Source: Alkalicoccobacillus plakortidis
GTDB lineage: Bacteria; Bacillota; Bacilli; Bacillales; Bacillaceae_D
DNA length: 64,000 nucleotides
Direction of reading: 5' to 3'
Assembly: GCF_023703085.1 (NCBI RefSeq)
Contig: NZ_JAMQJY010000001.1
Location: 1,798,001-1,862,000, forward strand
How positions within the stretch are numbered: the first letter of the stretch is position 1; every line of letters starts with the position of its first letter. Both the position numbers and the translations under genes were made by a program. This document shows positions 30,671-40,467 of this stretch, piece after piece. The notes under the pieces were generated by a model that did no database searches, had not been told where the DNA came from, and saw only the letters and a program-made list of their open reading frames with translations.

Positions 30671-31558
30671 TCATTTTCTGACAGAAACAGATTCTACAAA
30701 GGGCGTAACCGTGTTACGGCCTTTTTCTGTTAATGCTAGGCTAGGCTTGACTTCCCCTGTACTCAGATCCTTATTAATGGTCCCAATTAACTTCCTAACC
30801 TTTAATAAATCAATTAGTTCACTAGCGGAATTTGCCGGAATTGAGAACTTAAGAGAATATTGGTTTCTAAGCCATGGTGCACCGAGGTACAAATCACTAT
30901 CTCCGTACTTCTTCTCCCATTCATCAATAAATTGCAAGGACTGCTCCACATAAGCATCTAACTCATATTCTTGCTCTTCTAATTTAAGAAAGTTCCCTAA
31001 ATCTTCACTATGGTGCGAGTAATTTGTAATATCTGTATGTTTAGGTGCTGCCTCTGATAAATAAAATAAGTGTACTTGTTTCCCTTTATACATAAGACGA
31101 CTCATAATCGGAACCATATCACTATCAGCGGTCACAAACACATAACACGATATACTTTCATCCTTAAATGTACTTTCAATTGCATCAATACATAATTCGA
31201 TATCTGATGAATTCTTTCTAGAATCTCCATCCTTATCGTTTGAATACACATGTTTAATTTGAATACGTTGTTTTTGCAAGTCCGTTAGACTCGAACGAAT
31301 GCGTTGAAAATCTGCGTATGCTCGAAATGTACGAACACGGTCCTGTCCATATCGCTCCCATAAGCATTGAAACAGGTTTTTGCTTTTTTCTTCATGATTA
31401 GGGTTATGATTATATCGGTTCATTAACGTCCAGTATACATTATCATAATCTACAAAAATCGCTACATTATCATCTGGTAAGTTTGCATCATAATTAGAAT
31501 GGAGCAAGGCATCTAGCTTCTTTATAAATTGGTCATTTATTTGGTCTTTCATTTCCAT
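30671..31558 (-). CDS. NYN-domain (PIN-like) protein
   Basis: About 295 residues from ATG 31558 (GGGAG upstream). The N-terminal half is a NYN domain, a PIN-like RNase fold: VAIFVDYDNVYWTL, SSDIELCIDAIES and CYVFVTADSDMVPIM provide the conserved Asp residues. The C-terminal half, after about residue 190, looks like a small winged-helix unit (SASELIDLLKVRKLIGTIN). NYN proteins are thought to cut RNA. No partner gene is obvious. Confidence 0.78.
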   Translation of the reverse strand: MEMKDQINDQFIKKLDALLHSNYDANLPDDNVAIFVDYDNVYWTLMNRYNHNPNHEEKSKNLFQCLWERYGQDRVRTFRAYADFQRIRSSLTDLQKQRIQIKHVYSNDKDGDSRKNSSDIELCIDAIESTFKDESISCYVFVTADSDMVPIMSRLMYKGKQVHLFYLSEAAPKHTDITNYSHHSEDLGNFLKLEEQEYELDAYVEQSLQFIDEWEKKYGDSDLYLGAPWLRNQYSLKFSIPANSASELIDLLKVRKLIGTINKDLSTGEVKPSLALTEKGRNTVTPFVESVSVRK

Positions 31559-31691
31559 GGGTGTTGCTCCCTTCTGGCTCTTATACAAATTTTTGATTTC
31601 TTCATCTTATTTTCATCATAATTTATTCCCTACATCTGTATAATTGTGTATGCTTAAAAAGCACTTATACATAAGAAAGGGGAATGATTTT

Positions 31692-32012
31692 ATGTCTACT
31701 TCTCGAATATTTAAATGGATAACGGGTGGTGGTGAAGCGATATTAGCTATTCCAGTTTTAGGAGGAGCAATTGTCATGTCCACCTATTGGACTATCCTTT
31801 TAGTGATGCTAGGCTTACACATCACTACTTTAATTCTATCCAATAAAGATCGTGGTGATACGCACGCTAGTATTTTAGGGATTGTCACGTCATGTGTTGC
31901 TTGGATCCCATTTGTTGGTTTTGTTATGCATCTGATCACGGCGATTCTTCTTTTAGTGAATGCCGGAAAACGAGATCCTGCAAGCGCAACTGAAATGAAC
32001 GGTCCGCTATAA
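31692..32012 (+). CDS. Small membrane protein, three helices
   Basis: 106 residues from ATG 31692, with AAAGGGG upstream. Three hydrophobic segments: AILAIPVLGGAIVMSTYWTI, ILLVMLGLHITTLIL, and WIPFVGFVMHLITAILLLV. No catalytic motif. It is monocistronic, transcribed away from the NYN gene and followed by a hairpin. Function unknown. Confidence 0.65.
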   Translation: MSTSRIFKWITGGGEAILAIPVLGGAIVMSTYWTILLVMLGLHITTLILSNKDRGDTHASILGIVTSCVAWIPFVGFVMHLITAILLLVNAGKRDPASATEMNGPL

Positions 32013-32020
32013 GAAAAATG

Positions 32021-32050
32021 AAGGAACCCTTTTTGTAGATAGGGTTCTTT
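32021..32050. terminator. Terminator between convergent genes
   Basis: GAACCCT and AGGGTTC with flanking A and T runs, between the membrane-protein gene (plus) and the aldo/keto reductase gene (minus). Confidence 0.7.
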
Positions 32051-32055
32051 TCACT

Positions 32056-32870
32056 TTATCCATGAACCCCTCTATCTTCATTAAGTTGAGAGATTTTATC
32101 CATTTCATCAGACGTTAATTCAAAATCAAAAATGTCTGCGTTCGATTCAATACGCTCTTCTTTACTAGACTTCGGAATTGGAATGATTCCACGTTGAACA
32201 TTCCAACGAAGAATGATTTGAGCGGTGTCTTTGTTGTATTGTTCGGCTAATTCTTTAAGCAATGGGTGATCCGTTAATCTGCCACGCATCAGAGGTGACC
32301 ATGACTCTAAAACGATTTGATGTGTTTGACAATAGTTTTGAAGTTTTTCTTGAGAAAGAATGGGTGCAGCTCAACTTGGTTTAAGACTGGTTTGATCGTA
32401 GCGGTTTTCATTAGCCGTTCAAGATCATCTTCAGAAAAATTACTTACACCTATAGACTTAATCTTACCTTCTTGCACTAATTCTTCAAGGGCACGCCAAC
32501 TTCCTGCATTGTCCTCTTCTGAACCAGGCCAATGAATTAGAACTAATTCAATTGATTCTAATCCTAGTTTTGCATAACTTGCGAGAACAGCCTGTCTTGT
32601 TTTTTCATAACCAAGCTCTGTTTTCCAAACTTTTGTTGTTACATAGATCTCATCCTCCGGTATTCCTTGAACAATCGCTTCACGAATAGCCTCTCCAACC
32701 GCCTGCTCATTCTCATACATAGCTGCCGTATCAATTAAACGATAGCCATAGCGAAGTGCTTTATGTACAGATAAGGATGCTTCCTCATCAGTCATTTTGT
32801 AAACGCCAAGTCCAAAGACCGGAATATGATGACCATCTGATAAAGGAATCGTTGTTTGCAAAGATGTCAT
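32056..32870 (-). CDS. Aldo/keto reductase (frameshift)
   Basis: A TIM-barrel NADPH-dependent reductase of the YvgN/YtbE type. The catalytic tetrad is visible in RLIDTAAMYENE (Asp, Tyr), TTKVWKTELGY (Lys) and LVLIHWPG (His). The C-terminal IPIPKSSKEERIESN binds the cofactor. The frame breaks near 32352-32372. Restoring one base gives NQVELHP, then LSQEKLQNYCQTHQIVLES and SWSPLMRGRL. The length of about 271 residues is normal for the family. It probably reduces small aldehydes or dicarbonyls. Confidence 0.88.
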
Positions 32871-32997
32871 TGGAACACCACCTCAATCAAAATTATTTTT
32901 GTCGTTTGTGCTTCCTATCCTCTACATACCCGTTTACTGAAAACATTAACTTAAATACTACTAATTCAATAAAGAAAAGATAATCCCTGCACAAAAA

Positions 32998-33029
32998 AGA
33001 AGACGTAAGCACAATTACTTAACGTCTTC
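32998..33029 (-). terminator. Terminator after the YfcC-family gene
   Basis: GAAGACGT-AAG and CTT-ACGTCTTC pair, followed on the minus strand by a T-run. Confidence 0.75.
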
Positions 33030-33039
33030 ATTCTTGATT

Positions 33040-34478
33040 TTATTTATCCTGTCCAACCGTTACTTGAGCATAAGTTAAGAAAATAATTCCTACTCCCATA
33101 TAAATAATAAACAGTGGGATAAAGAACCTAACCCATTTACTCCAACTCACTCCGGCAACAACTAACGCAGCCATAAAATATCCTGAGGTCGGAAATAAGA
33201 TATGGGCAAAACCATCTCCAAATTGAAAGGCTAAAATAGCTGTTTGCCTAGTCACTCCAACAATATCTGATAGTGGTGCCATAATCGGCATAGTCACAAG
33301 TGCCTGACCACTGCCTGATGGAATAAAAAAGTTAATCACCAATTGAACAACCATCATTCCAATTGCACTTAATGTACTAGGTAGCTGACCTACCACTGAT
33401 CCTAACCCAAAAACAATCGAGTCCATAATTTGACCATCTTCAAGAACAATCGCAACCGATCTAGCAATCCCTATGATTATGGCTCCCATTAATACTTCTC
33501 TAAACCCTTCTGTAAATGCTTCACATATCTTTGTGATCGACAATCCTGCAATAAGTCCAACAATGACACCCATAAAGATAAACAATCCTGACATCTCAAG
33601 CATAAACCAACCAAGATTCGTCACACCATAAACCACTAAGCCAAAAAAGAAAGGCAGCGTTACTATCGCAATGAGTTGTCTTTTATTCATTCGCTTGGCC
33701 GGTTGACTAAGAGCATCCTTAAACGTATGACGCTTGTCTTCATCTTCATGATACGTAAAGCTAGATTCCGGATTACTTTTCACCTTGCGTGCATAACGCA
33801 TAACATATAAGCTTCCTATAATTACAATCACTATGAGAACGAGCACTCTAAGTCCAAACCCAGAATACGTTTCTAAACCGGATATCTGCTGAGAAATACC
33901 AACTGTTCCAGGATTCATGACACCTGCAGTAAAACCTAACGCCGTTGAAATTAACGCTATAGCTGTAGCTGTCATTGAATCGTATCCTAACGAAACACAG
34001 AGAGGAATCAAAACCGGTATGTAGACAAGGGCCAATTCAGGCGTTCCAATCGTTGTTGCAACCGTCGCAAACACCGTAATAAGAACAGGAATAATAAGAA
34101 TACTCTGTTTTTTGAACTTGCGAGCTAATCGATCAACACCTATCTCAATAATATCTGTTCGACGAAGCACCATAAACATGCCACCAATGATAAAGGTAAA
34201 AAAGATAATTTCACTGGCATCTTGCATGCCACGTGGTATAGCTAACATAAAATCCATTAATGAAAGCGGAGACGATTCAATCTCAGTAAAGGAGTCAGGG
34301 TTGATAGACTCTCTACCGTTTGGTCCATCAACGCGCTCGAATGTACAGCTGGAACGATATACGTCAAAATGGCGGACACACCACTTATAATAAAAAGCAG
34401 CACATAGATATGTGGCATGCTCCACCCATTTTTCTTTTTAGTCGTTGTTGTTGAAACCTTTTGTGGCTCCATCCTCAC
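33040..34478 (-). CDS. YfcC-family membrane transporter (frameshift)
   Basis: About 479 residues with a dozen hydrophobic helices. Family markers include IPRGMQDASEIIFFTFIIGG, TPELALVYIPVLIPLCVSLG, GFTAGVMNPGTVGI and FFIPSGSGQALVTMPIMAPL. The frame breaks near 34345, where CCAGCTGG seems to have lost a G. Restoring it gives YIVPAGTFERVDGPNGRES. Relatives (YfcC, ArcD-like) carry amino acids or C4-dicarboxylates; substrate unknown. It is monocistronic with its own terminator. Confidence 0.82.
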
Positions 34479-34656
34479 ACCCCTTTACGCATAATAGTGT
34501 TCATTTTAGCGCAGGTCATTTGAACAAGCATTGTGTAGTTTCAACAAAGGACAAGTCATGTTTTAGCGAATTTGTTACATCTGTTCATGCACACTTTATC
34601 TGGTGCATGCTTATTTAATCAGAAGTAGGTCAGATTTTATAACAAGAAAAAAGAAT

Positions 34657-34692
34657 AGGGCAAGAATCGGAGTGGAGTCCGGTTCTTGTCCT
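34657..34692 (-). terminator. Terminator beyond array C
   Basis: AGGGCAAGAATCGGA and TCCGGTTCTTGTCCT form a 15-position stem with two mismatches, then on the minus strand ATTCTTTTTTCTT. It would end the adenine deaminase transcript after array C. Confidence 0.7.
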
Positions 34693-34694
34693 AG

Positions 34695-35042
34695 GTTTAG
34701 ATGATTGTTATTCCGGTTGTGATACTTCATAAAGAGAGTAGAATCGGCTCTTAGTAGAGGAGCCTGGCTCTTGCTAAGGATGTTTGGCTCTTGTTAAAGA
34801 GGTCTGGCTCTTGCTAAAGAGGCCTGGCTCTTGCTAAAGTTACCAGTCTTCTTTGTGAAAAGGACTTAGTTCTTGCTAACAAGCCCAACTTCTTAATGAA
34901 GATTACAAAGCTCTTGCTATCGGACTATGTGGCTTGCTGAAAACCGGTTCGGTCTTGAGAATATGGAGATTCCTCTTGCTAACGCACTTTCCGTCTTGAT
35001 TCACCAAGCCATTTCTCTTGCTAATGGGGCTCCCTCTTGCTC
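34695..35042 (-). repeat. Phased CAAG array C (3' of the adenine deaminase gene)
   Basis: On the plus strand GGCTCTTG recurs at 34746, 34766, 34786, 34806 and 34826, exactly 20 bp apart. TTGC-type cores then follow at 34873, 34914, 34934, 34954 (TTGA) and 34976, with steps of 41, 20, 20 and 22. Read in the direction of the deaminase gene these are CAAG(A) cores. The array abuts the deaminase stop codon and ends at the terminator. Confidence 0.8.
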
Positions 35043-36743
35043 TTAATCCATCACTAACGGCACAACTTTACCCGCATTCACATCAATTAAGCCATGATCT
35101 GTTATTTTCAAAGCTGGACTAACAGGAAGTGAAAGTGTGCTCATCGACATAATTGGATTATAGTGCTTGTATCCGAGTTCACGCATTGCTCGGCATAACT
35201 CTTCCACACGTTTCGCCAATTTTTCAAGTGGTTCTTCTGTTAAGATGCCTCCGACTGGAAGTGGTACTTTTGCTTGAATCTTGCCTTCCCAGACGACACA
35301 GATCCCACCTTGCATGGAAATCACTTCATTTGCAGCCATTTTCATATCTTCGGTGTTCTCGCCAACAAGAAGTAAATTGTGATTATCATGGGAATACGTT
35401 GTCGCAACGGCACCGTGTTTTATGATATCGCCTGTAATTAGGCCGTGTGCTCGTGAACCACCTTTTCCATAACGTTCGAAAGTGGCAATTAATAAATGCT
35501 CGGTTTCTTGCCATTTCAGAAGTCCGTCATGCACATCAACATTTTCGTGTACTTCAGCTGTAAATGTCGAGCCATCCTGGACTTTCATGACTCTTGTAGG
35601 ATAGGTGCCATTCTCTTTGTCCACATGTACTTGAAAGTCTTTGTCAGTGAGTGGAGCTAATTTCACACTTTCATAAAAGGCTTCTGGAAATTGTCTGCTG
35701 ACATCATCAGAATTCTGTTCACTGTTCACTAACTCACCTGTTTTATAAACCGCGGTTAGTTCAAACTGTTCCAAATTAGAAAGCAAACAAAAATCCGCTA
35801 TTTTACCTGGTGCAATCACACCTCTGTCATGCATTCGCATTCTTTTTGCTGGTGTAAATGTACTCGCATAGATCACATCTTCAGGCGCCATTCCCATTTG
35901 CATCGCTTTTTTGACGATTTGGTTTAGGTGCCCTCGCTCTGCTAAGGAGTCGGCCATGACATCATCAGTGATAAAGCAAAAATGTTCACTTACATCCTGC
36001 TCACTTAAATACTCGATCACTTCAGGTGTCATTGATTTTTCTTGTATCTCAATGAACATTCCCGCTTCGATTCGAGCTTTTAATCCTTCAATGGTTTGAT
36101 GAGTATGATCGGAATCAACGCCAGCATAAATCATCTGGTGCAAATCAGTATCAAGTAATTTAGGGACATGACCTTCAATAATCGTCTCTGGATAGTTGGC
36201 TCGCATATGCTGAAGCAACCGCTTTGTTTTATTATCGCCTTCAGAGATAACATCGACGTAATTCATAATCTCACCTAAACAGATGATCTTTTCTGTTTGC
36301 ATTAAGTGATCAATATCCTCTATTTCAATTGCTCCACCCGTTGTCTCCATTGATGTTGCTGGTACAGAGCTCGGAATCGAATAAAACATATCCACTTCAC
36401 ATTGCTCACTCGCCCGAATCATTTCCGTTACTCCGTCAACACCAAAGACATTCGCCATTTCATGAGGCTCTGGAACAATTGTCGTCACACCATTTTGAAT
36501 TAGCGCTTTTGAAAAAGTTGCTGGTGTCACCATAGTGCTCTCAATATGGAGATGGATATCAATTAAACCAGGAACCATAAACTGCCCGTTACCATCCACA
36601 TGATGAGTCGCTTGAAAATAGCTTGTCTGCTTGTTGCCAATATAGAAAAATCGACCGTCTTTAATCGCTACATTTGCTAGCTTAAAGACTTTTTCATAAC
36701 TATTAAATACCTTTACATGTTCGATCAGTGTGTCAATCTGCAT
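35043..36743 (-). CDS. Adenine deaminase
   Basis: A 566-residue amidohydrolase converting adenine to hypoxanthine and ammonia. Metal-site motifs: GLIDIHLHIES (HxH), EIMNYVDV, EGHVPKL (His), GVDSDHTHQ (His) and CFITDDVMADSL (Asp). The C-terminal domain includes SHDNHNLLLVGEN and GGICVVWEGK, as in AdeC. It is the last gene of an operon that also encodes an ABC importer and a nucleoside hydrolase, so it may process bases released from imported nucleosides. GGAGG precedes the ATG. Confidence 0.9.
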   Translation of the reverse strand: MQIDTLIEHVKVFNSYEKVFKLANVAIKDGRFFYIGNKQTSYFQATHHVDGNGQFMVPGLIDIHLHIESTMVTPATFSKALIQNGVTTIVPEPHEMANVFGVDGVTEMIRASEQCEVDMFYSIPSSVPATSMETTGGAIEIEDIDHLMQTEKIICLGEIMNYVDVISEGDNKTKRLLQHMRANYPETIIEGHVPKLLDTDLHQMIYAGVDSDHTHQTIEGLKARIEAGMFIEIQEKSMTPEVIEYLSEQDVSEHFCFITDDVMADSLAERGHLNQIVKKAMQMGMAPEDVIYASTFTPAKRMRMHDRGVIAPGKIADFCLLSNLEQFELTAVYKTGELVNSEQNSDDVSRQFPEAFYESVKLAPLTDKDFQVHVDKENGTYPTRVMKVQDGSTFTAEVHENVDVHDGLLKWQETEHLLIATFERYGKGGSRAHGLITGDIIKHGAVATTYSHDNHNLLLVGENTEDMKMAANEVISMQGGICVVWEGKIQAKVPLPVGGILTEEPLEKLAKRVEELCRAMRELGYKHYNPIMSMSTLSLPVSPALKITDHGLIDVNAGKVVPLVMD

Positions 36744-36763
36744 AACGATGGGTCCCTCCAGTA

Positions 36764-37825
36764 TTAATCAACAAGTACAAGCTTTTCTTTTGGAAATTGA
36801 ATGGTAACCTGTTCGCCTGATGCGAAGGCATACTCAGAATCTTGGTTAATCGTAAAGTCACCAAGCACAGTGTTCACGACATATTGATGGCTCCGTCCAA
36901 GGAATGTGCTCACTGAAATTTGCCCGTTCACCTGATTCGGCCCAAGTAACTCGCCTTTATGCGGGAGTATGGTTAAGTAGTCAGGACGAATTGCACCAAT
37001 CATACTTGTTGGACTTGCAGCTTGCTTTGCCTCTGCCACATGAAACTCTAAACCTTGTGCCTTCATGACAAATCCACCCTCAGCTTCTTGTTTGTCAGTG
37101 AATGAAATAAAATTCTTAAAGCCAATAAAATCAGCAATAAATTTTGTTTTAGGATAAGAGTAAATCTCAGAAGGCTGATCCAATTGCTCAATGACACCTT
37201 TGTTCATGATCGCAACCTGATCAGAAATCGAGAAACATTCTTCTTGGTCATGAGAAACATAAACAGTTGTAATCCCTAATTCTTGTTGAATACGGCGAAT
37301 TTCTACGCGCATGCTTTCACGTAGATTAGCATCCAGATTACTTAACGGCTCATCGAACAGTAAAAGGTCTGGTTTAATAACAAGCGCTCTAGCAATCGCC
37401 ACACGTTGTTTTTGTCCACCAGATAGTTCCTGTGGAAAACGTTGCTCATAGCCTGACAAGTTCACAATCTCAAGCATTTCCTGGACAAGCTTTTTTGTCT
37501 CAGCCGTAGTTTTTTTACGTAGTCTCAAACCAAAAGCGACATTATCATAAACAGACATGTGCGGAAATAATGCATAGTTTTGAAAAACAAATCCGAAGTT
37601 TCGTTTACTCACAGGTACTCGCGTGTAATCTTTATCCTTAAAGGTAAAACGTCCTTCTTTCGCTTCAAGAAAACCTGCAATTAATCGTAAAGTCGTTGTT
37701 TTTCCACAACCACTAGGTCCTAGTAATGAAACGAGCTTGCCTTTTTCTATATCAAGGTGGAAATCCTTCAGAATATCCTGCTTCTGATAGGCCACTGAAA
37801 TGTTATCTAAAGTAAGTAATGCCAT
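36764..37825 (-). CDS. ABC importer ATP-binding protein (PotA-like)
   Basis: 353 residues: Walker A LLGPSGCGKTTTLR, Q-loop FVFQNYALFPHMSV, signature LSGGQKQRVAIARAL, Walker B LLLFDEPLSNLDANLR, H-loop YVSHDQEE, then a C-terminal TOBE-type regulatory domain. The sequence class is that of spermidine/putrescine and iron/thiamine importers. Genome context argues for a purine-related substrate, see findings. Confidence 0.92.
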   Translation of the reverse strand: MALLTLDNISVAYQKQDILKDFHLDIEKGKLVSLLGPSGCGKTTTLRLIAGFLEAKEGRFTFKDKDYTRVPVSKRNFGFVFQNYALFPHMSVYDNVAFGLRLRKKTTAETKKLVQEMLEIVNLSGYEQRFPQELSGGQKQRVAIARALVIKPDLLLFDEPLSNLDANLRESMRVEIRRIQQELGITTVYVSHDQEECFSISDQVAIMNKGVIEQLDQPSEIYSYPKTKFIADFIGFKNFISFTDKQEAEGGFVMKAQGLEFHVAEAKQAASPTSMIGAIRPDYLTILPHKGELLGPNQVNGQISVSTFLGRSHQYVVNTVLGDFTINQDSEYAFASGEQVTIQFPKEKLVLVD

Positions 37826-37840
37826 TGTGTTTTGCCTCCA

Positions 37841-38626
37841 TTATCGTTTAGTGAAATATGCAATTCCCATTAAGCGTTCAATTAAGAACATCAGACCAGC
37901 TGTTAGAATCATTAATAATACTGAAACTGCCGCAATGGTTGGATCAAAGTAGTTCTCAACATAGGTCAGCATCTGAATTGGCAATGTACTGAAACCAGGT
38001 CCGGTCATAAATACAGAGATATCTACATTGTTAAAAGATTCAAGGAACGCAATTAGAACAGCTGCAATAATACCTGAACGAATATTCGGTAGTACTATTT
38101 TAAAGAATGTTTCTACATGACCTGCTCCTAAACTTAATGCTGCCTCTTCAATCGAAAAGTCAAAGTTAGAAAGACTCGAGGATATCACCCGAATGATAAA
38201 TGGCAGCATGATAATGGTATGTCCAATAAACAAACCAGCATAAACAGGGATTCCGTACTCGACGATAATATAACGCAAAAACGTAAAACCAAGCACAATT
38301 CCGGGTATTAATACCGGTGAGATAAAGACAGCATTTAATAGCTGCTTTCCTTTAAAATCGTAACGACTTAATGCATATGCTGCTGGGATACCAATCAACA
38401 AAGCCATAAGGTTCCCTGCAAGTGAAACTAATATAGAAATTTTAAAGGTTTCTAAAAACATCGATACCTTAAAGATATTTTCATACCAATTCAAGGAAAA
38501 GCCTTCTGGCGGAAACTTCAGCACACTACCAGGTTCAAAGGAAGTGATTGAGATTATGACCAGTGGTCCGATCAAGAAGACAAAAACCAAAAATGTAACA
38601 AGGGATAAGACCCAGTTCTTTTTCAT
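37841..38626 (-). CDS. ABC importer permease (PotC-like)
   Basis: 261 residues with six helices. The coupling motif EEAALSLGAGHVETFFKIVLP (EAA loop, about residues 158-178) contacts the ATPase. It forms the transmembrane pore with the permease at 38633. The stop and start of the neighbours are within a few bases, so it is part of one operon. Confidence 0.9.
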   Translation of the reverse strand: MKKNWVLSLVTFLVFVFLIGPLVIISITSFEPGSVLKFPPEGFSLNWYENIFKVSMFLETFKISILVSLAGNLMALLIGIPAAYALSRYDFKGKQLLNAVFISPVLIPGIVLGFTFLRYIIVEYGIPVYAGLFIGHTIIMLPFIIRVISSSLSNFDFSIEEAALSLGAGHVETFFKIVLPNIRSGIIAAVLIAFLESFNNVDISVFMTGPGFSTLPIQMLTYVENYFDPTIAAVSVLLMILTAGLMFLIERLMGIAYFTKR

Positions 38627-38632
38627 CGCTCA

Positions 38633-39455
38633 CTACCCCCTTGGATTTAATTTCAGTGCGACTTTGTTAATCACCATAATAAATAGTACGGTAACAGCGA
38701 TCATAATGACGCTGACAATAGATGCTACATGCCAGTCATTTAATGTCACGGCATTTTGATATAAGAATGTTGAAATCACTCGTTGATTGCCTCCAAGTAG
38801 TGCTGGAGTTGTATAAGCTGTAAAACTTCCAACAAAGACAAGTGTGCAACCAATCATTAAACCAGGTACACATAATGGCAGCAGGATCTTCCGGAAGATT
38901 GTAACTTTCGGAGCTCCTAAGCTCTCAGCAGCCTCAAGCAGATTACGGTCCACATTTTCAAGAACCCCTACTAACGTGACAATCATTAATGGAAGGAACA
39001 AATGAATAAGCCCAATATTAACTGCAAGTGGTGTGTACATGATTTCTAGTGGTTCTGATCGCAATCCTACGCCCATTAGGAATTGATTTAACAAACCGTT
39101 TCGTCCAAGGATAATCATCCAAGCTAAATGAACGAACAACGGGACTAACTAGCAGCGGGAATACCGCAAGCAAAAGCATAATTGCCTTTGTTCTTGCCCG
39201 TAGACCTGAGATAAAATAAGCTGCTGGAAACCCTAAGATAATACAGAATAACGTTGTTAAAAGACTGACGCGAATGGTTGTAAACAAGATTTCCATAAAA
39301 TAATCATTTTTAAAAAAGTCTAGATACCCCTGGAAAGAAAAGCTGCCTGCATCAGAAAATGTCCAAGCAAATGTTAAGGCCAAAGGTATGATCATAAACA
39401 AGGTTAAAAACAACACACCCGGTAATAAAAGAATGTAGATATACTTTTTCTTCAC
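38633..39455 (-). CDS. ABC importer permease (PotB-like, frameshift)
   Basis: About 274 residues with six helices. The EAA loop is LLEAAESLGAPKVTIFRKILLP. The frame breaks at 39119-39124, where CCAAGC stands for CCAGC. The corrected minus-strand reading gives SPVVRSFSWMIILGRNGLLN, typical of this permease class. Its ATG overlaps the nucleoside hydrolase stop by four bases (ATGA), so the two are translationally coupled. Confidence 0.88.
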
Positions 39456-40399
39456 AAAGATCCCTCCTGCGGTACGCTGATTGTGTGGACAAAAAGATTA
39501 AGAAACGCATCAGCATCCACTTTAAGACTTACATGGACATTCGGCTGTTGGTCGAGTCTACCTTGGAAATCACACACTGTTTGACCGTCACATAAACGAC
39601 TTGATGTCTCGATATCTACAAAAAGCTGTTGAGTTGTTACAAGAGCTGGTTGAATAGCTACTGCTACAGCAAGTGGATCATGCATCGCACATGCTTTTAC
39701 ACCATTTCGTTCAATATAACGCGCCATATAATCTGACGTGCTCTGACGAATATATTCACCGTACTTTGTATTATCAAGCTGTTGCAGATGTGCTTCTGTA
39801 AGTAGTGCTTTTCTCGTTACGTCTAATCCGACCTGTGTGAGCTTTTTAAATCCAGCTTCTAACACAATTCTCGCAGCCTCTGGATCGACGTACATGTTAT
39901 ACTCCGCAACAGGAGTTACATTACCAATATCATCTACAACTCCACCCATAAAAATGACTTCATCAAGATACGTTGGTAATTCAGGACACTTTTGCAAGGC
40001 TTCTGCTAGGTTGGTTAACGGTCCGGTCATAATGAAGGTCAATGGTTGTGTTGATTTTTTTGCAAGCTCAATCATATAATCTGCAGCATAGTCGTTTTCA
40101 GGTTTCTTAGTTGGAGTAAACTCGGCAAGAGCGCCACCAATCCCGTCTGCACCATGAATCCGGTGTTCAAAATATGAGGTTCTTACGAGAGGTTGATTGG
40201 CACCAGGTACAACAGGAATATGCGATGCACCGGTCATTTCAACAATCTTGCATGTGTTTAATGTTGCTGTTTCTAGAGATACGTTTCCATTAACTGTCGT
40301 AATTGCAGCAACATCCACATCATCCGAGTGGATTGCTAGCAGAATGCCCAGTGCATCATCCACACCCGTATCTACATCGATTAGTACCTTCCGACTCAT
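39452..40399 (-). CDS. Inosine/uridine-preferring nucleoside hydrolase
   Basis: About 315 residues from ATG 40399 (AGGAGTG upstream). The N-terminus KVLIDVDTGVDDALGILLA carries the calcium-binding DTGxDDA motif. TTVNGNVSLETATLNT and FIMTGPLTNLAEAL follow, and MHDPLAVAVAI holds the late conserved HD. It cleaves nucleosides to base plus ribose. It is embedded in an ABC importer operon between the binding-protein and permease genes, an arrangement that suggests the imported solute is a nucleoside. Confidence 0.92.
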   Translation of the reverse strand: MSRKVLIDVDTGVDDALGILLAIHSDDVDVAAITTVNGNVSLETATLNTCKIVEMTGASHIPVVPGANQPLVRTSYFEHRIHGADGIGGALAEFTPTKKPENDYAADYMIELAKKSTQPLTFIMTGPLTNLAEALQKCPELPTYLDEVIFMGGVVDDIGNVTPVAEYNMYVDPEAARIVLEAGFKKLTQVGLDVTRKALLTEAHLQQLDNTKYGEYIRQSTSDYMARYIERNGVKACAMHDPLAVAVAIQPALVTTQQLFVDIETSSRLCDGQTVCDFQGRLDQQPNVHVSLKVDADAFLNLFVHTISVPQEGSL

Positions 40400-40420
40400 T
40401 GCATTCACTCCTAGACAAAA

Positions 40421-40455
40421 TATAGGCGCCCGAATTGACATATCCGGCGCCTATA
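40421..40455 (-). other. Hairpin between binding-protein and nucleoside hydrolase genes
   Basis: TATAGGCGCC and GGCGCCTATA form a perfect 10-bp GC-rich stem with TTTTG after it on the minus strand. A partial terminator or mRNA-end stabiliser here would let the binding protein be made in excess over the rest of the operon. Confidence 0.7.
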
Positions 40456-40467
40456 TACCATTTTTAA